Shown here: positions 54,717-64,000 of the stretch, in pieces
How the letters are laid out: every line of letters starts with the position of its first letter
Position numbering within the stretch: position 1 is the first letter of the stretch
Assembly: GCA_024114885.1 (NCBI GenBank)
Contig: CP099419.1
Span: 868,001-932,000 of the forward strand
Direction of reading: 5' to 3'
From: Septoria linicola
Lineage: Eukaryota; Ascomycota; Dothideomycetes; Mycosphaerellales; Mycosphaerellaceae
Length of the DNA stretch: 64,000 bases
Program-made: the position numbers and the translations under genes
The notes under the pieces: model-generated
The model's database searches: none
What the model was told of the DNA's origin: nothing
The model's input: the letters and a program-made list of their open reading frames with translations, nothing else

Positions 54717-57700
54717 TTAGAATCCAAATGAGTCCAAGAGACTGTTAGCATCTGGCTCCTTGAATTGTGTGGGCTGCCTCTTCTCCGTCGCTTCGGTCTT
54801 CTCCTCGGTCTTTGGCTCGGAGGCATTCTTCCGTGCTTTGATCTTTGCCAAGAGTTCAGCCGCTTTGGTCTCTCTTGCAGACTGATCATCTTTCGAAGTA
54901 GACCTGGCAGGTTCTGGTCTGGTGAAGGCATCGAGTAGAGATGGAGGCTCGATGAGCTCGGCCATGGGTGACTCAGGTACGCTCGCAGTGCGATCGGGCA
55001 ATGAATCGTGGAAGCCATTGGTGAGGCGATTTGCTCCGGGCTTGGAACCTGGGACTTGCGATGGAAACTGCCAGTCGTTGAGCATATCAACAGCCATGAA
55101 TGGAAGACCCATGCGATCCAGAACCTTTGCAGAGCGCAGGACAGCAGCGAATTCGTGTTCACTGGGAGTTTTCCGCAATTGTTGGTAGAGCAGCAGCAAG
55201 GCCGGGTCGTCCTGTGACCAAAACTTCTCAATGCCGGACAGCGGCTTAACCAAACATGACGCCGCTTTGTCTGGCTCAAGGAACTCTGAGTGGCACCAGC
55301 TCTGCAAGTAGCGATTCCCTGCCTTTTGCGCATCGGGCAATACTCTTTCCGCAAGTAAGTGGCGCAGCACTGATGATCCATCGCCACAAAACAGTCTTGC
55401 CACGGCAACAGCGAACTGTAAATCATCACACTGACCCGCAAGCACATTGCAGGCATCGGCCGGAGTATCTGCAAGCAGGAAGAAGGCTGCCGCATAGTGA
55501 AAACGGCGCTTTCCCATCAATGCGTAAGCATTCTTTTTAGCAGCAGTCTTGGCCTCGGCTTGTGCAAAATCCTTTTTGAGGAAGTTTGTTGTTGAGCGCT
55601 GCTCACGATGCCAGGTAGCAATACGCCACAGTGCTACAAGCGTCTGCTTCTTGTGCAGAGCGAGGTAGTAGATGGCTGCATTGACAGGATCAGGCGGGGA
55701 TGCGGAGCGATATGCCGTTTGAGCCATCTGCTCGAAGACTTGGGCGAGGGCTTCTCTATCGGTCAGCCAAGACATAATACCCAGGCGACGAGCAATATCC
55801 CACGTCAGTTTGTTGTCGTAGTGCAGAATCAGTATGTCCAGGAGTGGCTGTTGAGAAGCGCTGTGATATGCGATGGTGATTTCGCGCCAGGACATCTCAG
55901 GAACAAACACTCCATCGCCGGCGACTGCGTCATCGACCGGTGTGGCGCCGTCGTCTGAGCCAGTTCCATTGTAATGCATTGTCAGTTGCAGCTTCCAGGC
56001 GAATAGATAGTAAAGAGCGTTGGTGTCCAAGCCTTTGACATGATCACGGATGTAGAGCAGTGTGTCAACGACATGACCCAAGCGTTGTTGCTCATGCCTA
56101 GACAACCTTGGAAGCTGTTTTTCCTGCAGCTGCTCCTTGAAAGCAGTCACAGTCCCGGCATCAAGTCGCGATTCTTGGCTGTCCGTATGTGCAAAGATCG
56201 TTTCCAGATCTTGGTCCAGCAGGATGTCAAGCTCGTCGCCAGAAGTCCAAAACTTCAGCTTCGTCACCAGTGTGCGGACTACAGCTTCAGCAGAACGAAC
56301 ATGGTTGTGAAGCACGAATCTTTCCAGCGCAGTCGGATGCCATATCGGTAGTGATTGGCTGCAATGAACTGCAAGTGACTGCAGTGGGATGCTAGAGGCG
56401 TCCTCTGGTATGCCAGCTGCCTCGGAGAGATCAGCGCTTAGTTGATCCACACGGAGTACAGGCTCGTGTACGAGTAACACAGCGCCGGACTGGAGCGCCA
56501 GGCTGCCATCCCGTCGCCAAGCCAGACCCGTGATCTTCAGGCCAAGATGAGCGATCGAAATACGCTGCACTGTATGCCACAGGCGCGTTGATGCCTCATC
56601 CTGCACGTACTTGCCTTGTGACAGCACTTGGACTTCTGTGTCAAAAGCAACAGCAAGGAAGCTGCGTCGCGCTATCGAAGAAAAGCACTGCGCGGCGCGT
56701 AGAATTGTCGTGAAACTCTGGCGATGCTCGATATACCCATTCCGGAGGTCAATGATACAGAGATTTTTGTCAGAAGAGTCAACCACCGCGGCGACGTCTG
56801 CATTGACTGCCAGTAACGTGCCATTAGTGACTCCTGTCTCGTACGTGGAAGTCCGATTGTGTAATGTTGTCTCTATCTGGCCAGTCTCCGAGAGCGTGAC
56901 TCCTTCATTTTCACCATTGACTTTATCGACATCGCTCCATGCAGCAAGGTCCAAGCTATGCCACGAGCTGCTCAGAGACAGCCGATTCTCCCCGGAGGCG
57001 GATGTCGAGAAGAAACCCTCGACCAAGCCTTGCCACCACGAGATGTCACCAGAATTTGGCAAGCTGTGCATGAGAATATGGAACTTGTCGTCTTGGAACC
57101 ATGCTGTTGGTATCGCAGGCGTGCTGGCGGGAAATCTCAGCGGAAGACCCTCGGCATGTGCAAGATGAAGAGGATGCGCCTCCGTTGGACTGTCCGGCCT
57201 GCGCTTGTGCCCGATACTTTGCAGACCCCAAGCAGACATTCTGCCTTGCCCATCTAGGACAATCACCACATCCAGTTCTTGGGAGACGAGCTCTTTCATG
57301 TGTTCCTTTGCGTGGCTGATCTTATTGTCTTGTGACAAGCCAATGGCCGCGTTCAAAGCAGCCGAGAATTGGTCTGCTGGGAGCATAACAGCGTAGCGAG
57401 CAGGTTTGATATCAGCAGCCTTGCCATTCGCACTCAAACTCGGCGAGTCTGGGATAGCTGCAACGAGATCAATCGACGTGTGCAAGATTAGCATGTCCAA
57501 GTCGTGAATGCCACCAGTCCGCCATATCCTCAGCACGCCGTCCGTGGCGATTGTGTACAGCACTTCCTGTTCTTCGTCATGTCGCCGACTGATGGCGCTG
57601 CCTCTTCTAATGTCCGAATGCTCTTCCAGAGGTCGCCATTCGATGTGTGTCACAGCGGCCGGATGCGGAAGGTACGTGTGGTCGAACAGTCCTTCCTCGA

Positions 57701-58400
57701 AAGATAGTCGCCTCCAGATCTTGACGAGGCGATCAACACGAGATCGACTCGCAATCAAGGTCGAGCTTGGGCTGAACGTCACTTGCTGCACAGGTCTGGC
57801 AACAGGTCTGGACCATAATGCCACGCGCTCTTCTACCGCCTCACCCTCAATGGCGGATGTCCTGGGGGAGCTACTTCTCGAGGTGGGCAACGTGGAGAAC
57901 AAGGTCAAGAATTTACTGCCGGCCAGGAGCGCTTCTCCCTCATTGCTCCAGCATACTGACAACGTTTCCTCCTCGTTGTCATTCTGTCGCAATAGGAGTG
58001 CTTTCTCCCACCAGATCTTAGTCCATCCCTCAGCCACAGGCTCCAATATCCACGCATGCTGTCTCCCTGCCACTATCAGCTTCCCACTTTTGGGATCTGC
58101 TGCCACCGCGACCAGCTCATGCTTGAACGAGACCACTTGAACCAATGTACTTGGTCCGGAAAGCACATTCAGCTGAGAACCAGAGATGTATGCGATGTAC
58201 CGTTTGAAGCGGTAGATCCATGTTGTCGTGGCCTGCAGCGACTGTGCAGGTGCACCTGGCAGAATCTCCGCGAAAGTTGTTGCCGGCGCAGTGGCAGTCG
58301 TGTCGGCCAGTCCAGGAGAGGTGGACGGCATCGCAGTGGGGGCTATCGTGATTGTTCCAGTACCATCGTCTACGTCCAGTCGTCGCAAATGTGTACACAA
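54717..58400 (-). CDS. RAV1: RAVE complex subunit Rav1 (V-ATPase assembly regulator)
   Basis: Single frame on the minus strand, 1,227 residues. RAVE, made of Rav1, Rav2 and Skp1, promotes reassembly of the vacuolar H+-ATPase; animal relatives are rabconnectins (DmX-like). The N-terminal half is a WD40-type beta-propeller region (QVTFSPSSTLIASRSRVDRL, VTHIEWRPL, YTIATDGVLRIWR). The Rav1 C-terminal domain follows from about residue 700 (WREITIAYHSASQQPLLDIL, TWDIARRLGIMSWLTDREAL, GKRRFHYAAAFFLLADTPAD). The tail has an Ala/Lys/Glu-rich segment (KAAELLAKIKARKNASE) and ends LLDSFGF. An in-frame ATG at 58331 is an alternative start just before PSTSPGLADTTATA; the family often begins close to the LPG motif seen here at ILPGAPAQSLQA. 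Length is slightly below yeast Rav1 but normal for fungi. Confidence 0.9.
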   Translation of the reverse strand: MCTHLRRLDVDDGTGTITIAPTAMPSTSPGLADTTATAPATTFAEILPGAPAQSLQATTTWIYRFKRYIAYISGSQLNVLSGPSTLVQVVSFKHELVAVAADPKSGKLIVAGRQHAWILEPVAEGWTKIWWEKALLLRQNDNEEETLSVCWSNEGEALLAGSKFLTLFSTLPTSRSSSPRTSAIEGEAVEERVALWSRPVARPVQQVTFSPSSTLIASRSRVDRLVKIWRRLSFEEGLFDHTYLPHPAAVTHIEWRPLEEHSDIRRGSAISRRHDEEQEVLYTIATDGVLRIWRTGGIHDLDMLILHTSIDLVAAIPDSPSLSANGKAADIKPARYAVMLPADQFSAALNAAIGLSQDNKISHAKEHMKELVSQELDVVIVLDGQGRMSAWGLQSIGHKRRPDSPTEAHPLHLAHAEGLPLRFPASTPAIPTAWFQDDKFHILMHSLPNSGDISWWQGLVEGFFSTSASGENRLSLSSSWHSLDLAAWSDVDKVNGENEGVTLSETGQIETTLHNRTSTYETGVTNGTLLAVNADVAAVVDSSDKNLCIIDLRNGYIEHRQSFTTILRAAQCFSSIARRSFLAVAFDTEVQVLSQGKYVQDEASTRLWHTVQRISIAHLGLKITGLAWRRDGSLALQSGAVLLVHEPVLRVDQLSADLSEAAGIPEDASSIPLQSLAVHCSQSLPIWHPTALERFVLHNHVRSAEAVVRTLVTKLKFWTSGDELDILLDQDLETIFAHTDSQESRLDAGTVTAFKEQLQEKQLPRLSRHEQQRLGHVVDTLLYIRDHVKGLDTNALYYLFAWKLQLTMHYNGTGSDDGATPVDDAVAGDGVFVPEMSWREITIAYHSASQQPLLDILILHYDNKLTWDIARRLGIMSWLTDREALAQVFEQMAQTAYRSASPPDPVNAAIYYLALHKKQTLVALWRIATWHREQRSTTNFLKKDFAQAEAKTAAKKNAYALMGKRRFHYAAAFFLLADTPADACNVLAGQCDDLQFAVAVARLFCGDGSSVLRHLLAERVLPDAQKAGNRYLQSWCHSEFLEPDKAASCLVKPLSGIEKFWSQDDPALLLLYQQLRKTPSEHEFAAVLRSAKVLDRMGLPFMAVDMLNDWQFPSQVPGSKPGANRLTNGFHDSLPDRTASVPESPMAELIEPPSLLDAFTRPEPARSTSKDDQSARETKAAELLAKIKARKNASEPKTEEKTEATEKRQPTQFKEPDANSLLDSFGF

Positions 58401-59121
58401 ATGCGTGCCCCTGTTCTACTGCGTCAACACTCTCTTGTTGCCGGTACTGAGTGTATGCACGGTTGAATACGTACCTGCCGTCCGGCTGACACTGACACGT
58501 GCAGCTTCATGCAACTCTATCTTGACACCCCTGCACTCGGCGGTCTTGGCGCGCCTTCCTCTAACAACGCGTCAACGCGACTTCCATCCGTCTGGAATCA
58601 CCTTCATTGCTGCCTAATCCATATCAAGTCTCTAAACACATCTTCTCGTTAAGATAGTGAAATCAATAACATAGTCGATCACGTCGATATACGGCTGTAA
58701 CTAACAGCTATAATATAAGCCCTAAAAACGTAGAATAGTACTTTAGTAGAGTATTAGAGTATGTTTACTATCTAGTTTTAGTAGCTACTACGGTAAGCGG
58801 AAGCTATAATTAGCGCGCTATAACATATTAGTATATCTAATTACCTTTACGTTAGTAAACGTTTCTATATACTATCTTAGCTTATTTTAATAATTACCTT
58901 ATTACCTAGTATACTCTTACTTATAGCGTACTATGTTCGCGTAGAGTATACGCTATAGATATTACTATTATACTATACCTATAGATCTATTCTAGATAGT
59001 AGCGATTTAGTAGCTATTATAGAAGGAAGAAGACGAGGTTATCTAAGTATAGTAGAAAGTATAATATACTCTAAACTAAGAGTACTATTAAAAGTGGAGA
59101 GCGTTTATAGATACTATATAA
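58401..59121. other. Transition from gene-rich to AT-rich RIP-affected DNA
   Basis: Up to about 58620 the base composition is normal. Beyond it TpA-rich, stop-laden sequence begins, like the interior of the other transposon. 58620-59121 lies outside the copia 3' LTR and is probably an older degraded repeat into which the copia element inserted; I cannot assign it. Confidence 0.6.
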
Positions 59122-59363
59122 TGTTAAGGAGGGTATAGCGTAGTAAAGAAGAATAGGGGATTAATCTTAAACTAACTTATATATATAGTATAGTAGTAAT
59201 ATACTAGGAACTAAATACAAAGTTAATTAAGTTAGTTATCTAAGAAGAGAAGAGAGAGAAGTAAGATATACCTCTTACTAAGCCTTAGGTAGATGCCTTA
59301 GGTATCTAGAACTATGCTTAGAAGTCTATATCTAGACTAACTATCTAGGATATATTCTTAACA
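59122..59363 (-). repeat. 3' LTR of the degraded Ty1/copia element
   Basis: 242 bp with inverted ends: on the minus strand it begins TGTTAAGAATATATCC and ends CCTCCTTAACA. A purine-rich tract (AAGTAGGAG) lies immediately upstream on the minus strand, as expected for the polypurine primer. The flank outside (59117-59121, tataa) would be the target duplication, but the 5' LTR is beyond the window, so this cannot be checked here. Confidence 0.75.
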
Positions 59364-62300
59364 CTCCTACTTATGCTATATAGTTAGATCTTTTAATAGA
59401 TTATCTATAGTACTCAAATGCTAGTCCTAATCTTGATTAGTTATCAAGTACTTACTTTTTAGACTAATAACTAGACAGTACTAACTATTAATCTAATAAA
59501 CTTTCTATACTACTATCTCCTATAAAAAGGTAAAAGAAATACCTTCTATAAGATCTTCCTCCTCTCTTATATAGGAGTAGATTGTTTAGGACATAGACTA
59601 TCTAGTAAGTTACCCCTATCCTTTCTTATAGCTAATTCTAATAGCTCCCTAGATTCCTTATAGCCTAGTCCCTTACTTAGTTATATTCTATATAGCTTCT
59701 TAGTTCCCTAATAGTCTTTAGAGTGTACTATTCTTAGCTATAGAGATCTTATATTAAGCTAGGGAGTAGAGTAACTATATACTAGTAGAGGAGATAATAG
59801 CTACTATAGAGGAGGTCTTTAACATTAACTAGTACTTAGCCTTAGAGGGTATCTAGTTTAGCTAGGTGCTATATAGTAATATTATAGTTAGTAATAGGTC
59901 TAATATTAGTAAGGGTATTTAGGACTTTATAAAGTCTAACTAAGGAGGAGTCAAGTAACTAAAATCTTTCTTTTAGACTCCTCTTAGTTCAGCTCTAAGG
60001 CTTAGAGTTATCTTTTATATATCTCTTATATAAGGTAGAGCTACCTTACAAACTCCTAAAACTATAGTCTATTCTTTAGCTTAGTAAGACTATCTACTAC
60101 TATCTCTTTTATATTTATATATTCTATAGAGATAAGTCTGTTCTACTAGAGCTTTCTTATAGCATTATATAAGATATTAATATGTTTAGACTTATTATAA
60201 ACATATAAGTCCTTAACTAGAGTAAGAGTAGCTTAGTTATTACCTTTTAGCTAAATTAGCCTGATTCTAGTAACAGTTTCCTAGTTACTAAGGATCCTTA
60301 GTTAGTAAGAACATTCTCCTACTAACTCTAGGTATCTAAGCTCTCTTAAAAGAGTACTAAGGAACTATAACTGTTTTATATATACTCCTATAGCTATATA
60401 TTTAGCTTCTATTATAGATATAGCTATAGATTTCTACTTCTTACTTATCTAGGAGATTAGTGTACTATAAAGGAAGAAGATATATCTAAGGATTAAGACT
60501 CTATTAGTCTTGTCTATTATATAGTTAGAGTCTATATATCTAGTAAGGTAGCCTTAACTATTCCTTAAGTATCTTAGACTAAGGTCTAGGTTTGATCTTA
60601 GGTATCTAGTTAGCTTCTTTAGAGCCTTTATATGTCCTACTATTAAATCACTAATATAGGAGCTTAATCTTCTAAGGGTAAATGAAATGTCTAGTCTTGT
60701 AATAGTTACAAGCTATATCTATATTCTAATAATGGATTAGTACTCCTATTTATTATACCTTTTATTATTTAGTCTAGTAGGCTTTAGACTTTCATAGCTA
60801 TCTATTAGTGAAAGAGTTAGTAATATAGTCTCTTAACCTATTCCTATCTTAGCTAGGTTCTCTTAGATATAGTGCTTCTAGTTAAGTTTTAGCTAGCCTT
60901 ACTATCTATTTCTTATTAGTCTCATTCTAAGAATCTTGTCTAGTTCTCTAAGATCTTTAATCTTAAAGATCTTACTAAGTTAGTCTTTGAACTAGAGGAC
61001 ATCTTCTAGTCTCTCTATAGTAATAGGTATATTATTAATATAGATTAGGATTATTAGGTCTTTCCTTTTCTTATAGATTAGAAGACATAGGTCCACTTCT
61101 AATTATCTGAATCCTATTCCTTTTAGCTTTAACATATATAGCTGATTCTAGTCTCTTATAGCTTACTTTAGCCTATAGAGACTTCTTAGAACTTATAAGA
61201 CTATACTAGTTAGTAGGTTAATACCTAGTAGTAGGATTATATAGATATCCTTATATAGGGTACTCTCTATAAATACATTGTTTATATCTACTTAGTATAG
61301 AACTAGGTCCTTCTTATAGACTATAGCCATGAATCCTCTTAGAGTATCCTACCTAACTATAAGGGTAAAAGTTTCTATATAGTCTACTCTATACTTTTAG
61401 GAGAACTCTCTTATAACTAGTCTTGCCTTGAACTTTTTAATAGCTCTACTAAGCTTTCTTTTGATATTAAAGACCTATCTTAAGGTGACTAGGTTAGCCC
61501 CTTTTAGTAGGACTACTATAGTCTAGGTATTGTTACTTATAAGTATATCTAGCTCCTTCTAAATAGCTTCTTACTAGAGATAATCCTACTTAGGATTACT
61601 TACTACTTCCTTATAGTTCCTTAGGATTAGAACCTCCTATTTATGTATTCCTACTTCTTTAGTAGCTAAGAATATAATCTCTTTAACTTCCTCTAAGAAT
61701 TCTAGGTCCTATAGGATACCTAGGTTAATAGAGCTTATAGCTAAGAAGAAAGCCTAATACTCTAGGAGCATTTCCTTGTCTAGCTAACTATTCTAATCTA
61801 GCTCAAGCCTAATTAGCTTCAGCTTCTAGTTAAATCTATTAAGTTCTTAGGATACTTTCCTCTTTCTAAGAGTTTGCCTTAAGGCTATCTACTCCTAATC
61901 TACCTCTATAGTTTCTTAGGTAGAATTCTTAGATTCTTTCTTAACTTTCTTTTAGTCTAGGAATTTTCTATACTCTCCTACATCTTCTAGTAGAGGTAGA
62001 AGTTATATAAAGAGTTTCTTTCCTTCCTAAACCTATACTAATAGCTAAGAGGGAGGAGGCTTCTACTAGTCTAGACTAGGAGCACCTAGGGTACTCCTAC
62101 TAGCTTATAGAGTAGGCTAGCTAATAGTTCTTGGCCTTCTAATAGGTCTTCTTTCTAGAGCTGAACTAGGGAGATTCTTAATCTTAATATTCAAGTCTAA
62201 TTCTCTACCTAGCTTATCTTTAAAGAAGATTATATTAGTATGCTACTTAACAGCCTTTATATCTAGCTCCTAGAACTTCTATACCTTTACTATATTATTA

Positions 62301-64000
62301 TAGTATCTAACAAATATAGTATCCTTTCCTCTATTTATTAGTTTATTACTCCTTACCTACTAAGACTATGCTCTTGTATCTATATATACTATAGCTCTAT
62401 ATCCCTATACCTTAAGGTGGGAGACTGTTAGTTTGATCCTATTAAAAGCTTTATTAGGTAAGAGCTTGAATCCCTTAATATTAGGTCTATTTAGAAGCTT
62501 ATTCCTTATATATATCTATACTTTAAGGGCTTCTAGCTAAAACTTAATAGGTATCTTACTTTCTTTAAGTATTGCTCTAATAGAGGCCTCTAATGTTTAG
62601 ATAGACCTCTTAACTACTCTATTCTAGAGTGAATTATAGGCCTTAGTTAGCTTAAAGGTGATTCTAAAGTCCTTCTCCTACTATTTAATTAAAGTAGTAA
62701 TCTCTCTAGTATTATTAGCCCTTATAGACTTAAGGAGTGCTACTAACTGCCTTTCTGCCTTAATCCTCTAGTTCTAAAGAGTAGTTAGTGTATCTAATCT
62801 AGCTTTAAGTAGAAATGCCTATTTCTTTCTTAAGAAGTTATTAACAATCTTAAGCTACTATATAAAACCTTTTACTAATAATAGTAATAGTCTATAGATA
62901 TCTACTAACATAAGGGCTAATCTTTTAGGTCTTCTCTTAATAGACTTGCCTAGGTGTTTCTTTATCTTACCTATTATATAGATCCTATACTTATACTCTT
63001 CCTAGTTAGGAATTAGAATTCTTTCCTTTAGGTTAGTAACTTTATAAAGGTTTGAGAGTAACCCTCTTCTAAAGTATATAAATCTTCTATACTATAGCTC
63101 CTACTATTTCAGATCCTTCTCTAATAGGGTAGTATAGGTATTATTAACCTCTATAGGATTATATAGTAAGTAATATAACTTTTCCTATAGGAGAGGTAAT
63201 ATCTTACTAATAAATAGAACACCTCTAACTAGCTTGGTCTTTATAACTGTTTAGCTATCTAGGGAGGTAAGAGTGAAATCAGGCTTCTAGACTCTAAATT
63301 GCTTACTAAACTAATCCTATAATATAAGATTTACTTTAAGATTAGGAACAAATAGTACTCTATTAAGTAGAACTTCTCCTCCTAAGATTCCCTTTATCTA
63401 TACTAGTCTAGAGTAGGTTATATAGAGGTATCCTCCTTCTACCTTGATCTATATTTTCTTCCTTAGTAGCTTTACTAATCTAAAGAAGGACAGTTAGTTA
63501 GTTATATAGGATAAGGTATAGGAATCTAAGAGCTATTCTTAGGGTAATAACTTGCCTTTAGCCTTAATTATAGAATAGGCCAACTTATCTTAGTTATTAT
63601 CTTCTAATAGGGAATTATTATTGCTTCTAGAACTAGAGTAAGTTCTAGAATCAGAACTAGAACTAGACTCCTAGGCTGAAAATCCTTTCTTTAGAATCTT
63701 TCTAGACTTTTCTATCCTTTAAAGCTACTTACCTATTTTCTAGACAACCTTCTTTAGCTTATTATATAATAATAACTTGTAGATAGCTTTCTTAATATGT
63801 CTAGCATTCCTTAGTAAAAGGGATCTTCTAACCCTCCCTCTAAGGAATAATCCCTAAGGGTCCTTCTAGTTCTTAGTACTATTTCTCTACTAGGACAGTT
63901 TCTTAGTAGTAGGGAGGTTAGGACAATCCTTCAACTAGTGCTTCCCTTTCTTATAGAGCTAGTATATTAGTAGGGACTTTCCTTAGTAGGGCTGCCTAGA
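59122..64000 (-). mobile_element. RIP-degraded Ty1/copia LTR retrotransposon, 5' end outside the window
   Basis: Read on the minus strand from 64000 down, stop-filled remnants appear in copia order. Gag zinc knuckle at about 63905-63965 (KKGKH.LKDC, with Cys codons turned to Tyr as RIP would do). Integrase at about 62450-62760 (AYNSL.NRVVKRSI.TLEASI, with ERQLVALLKSIRANNTREI before it). Reverse transcriptase at about 61190-61420 (YRVDYIETFTLIV, then VDINNVFIESTLYKDIYI). RNase H at about 60160-60480 (SIAISIIEAKYIAIGVYIKQ, ATLTLVKDLYVYNKSKHINI). The 3' LTR closes it. Integrase before reverse transcriptase marks copia rather than gypsy. Every frame is broken; it cannot be active. Confidence 0.88.

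Noticed and set aside
54530..55495. 321-codon frame on the minus strand
   Set aside because: It overlaps the RAV1 coding frame on the same strand in another phase and shows no domain; a shadow.
1..64000. CRISPR arrays, bacterial operons, 5S rRNA
   Set aside because: No array-like repeats or 5S sequence were seen, and the DNA is clearly fungal nuclear.

Overview
The window looks like nuclear DNA of a filamentous ascomycete (Pezizomycotina). A Dothideomycete of the Mycosphaerella/Cercospora type is my inference, not something shown directly. The signs are protein genes with many short GT-AG introns of about 47-60 nt and CTAAC-like branch sites, fungal multidomain NRPS genes, a fungal URA4-type dihydroorotase, and transposons degraded to TpA-rich, stop-ridden sequence as left by repeat-induced point mutation (RIP).

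Layout. 0-0.7 kb: 3' part of a DUF3605 gene. 1.5-9.4 kb: a two-module NRPS (partial C-A-T-C-A with inserted N-methyltransferase-T-TE) with one apparent frameshift. 10.7-14.3 kb: full-length membrane HMG-CoA reductase. 14.7-16.0 kb: F-box-like genes. 16.2-16.4 kb (minus): a tRNA-Phe gene with two interruptions. 16.8-18.8 kb: secreted GH47 alpha-mannosidase. 20.4-32.3 kb: a candidate secondary-metabolism block with an SDR, a BAHD-like acyltransferase, a ketopantoate-reductase-like enzyme, an A-T-TE NRPS-like enzyme and an O-methyltransferase, the last two tail to tail 42 bp apart. 34-37.6 kb: GH64 glucanase and a CorA-like transporter. 37.7-39.8 kb: a RIP-degraded Fot1/pogo-type DNA transposon with preserved inverted repeats. 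40-58.4 kb: mostly housekeeping genes (dihydroorotase, MFS sugar transporter, MOT1-type molybdate/sulfate transporter, RAVE subunit Rav1) with several unknown genes and a small secreted protein. 58.6-64 kb: AT-rich sequence containing a RIP-degraded Ty1/copia element on the minus strand, with its 3' LTR at 59122-59363 and its 5' end beyond the window.

The most unusual object is the tRNA-Phe(GAA) gene at 16202-16356 (minus). Besides a 30-nt intron at the normal position 37/38 it carries a 52-nt insert between the D arm and the anticodon arm. That insert has the marks of a spliceosomal mRNA intron: GTAAGT donor, ACTAAC branch site and CAG acceptor. Removing both leaves a perfectly folded 73-nt tRNA. 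Second in interest are the two NRPS-type enzymes: an A domain lacking the usual amino-group-binding Asp, and a thioesterase with Cys in place of the usual Ser nucleophile.
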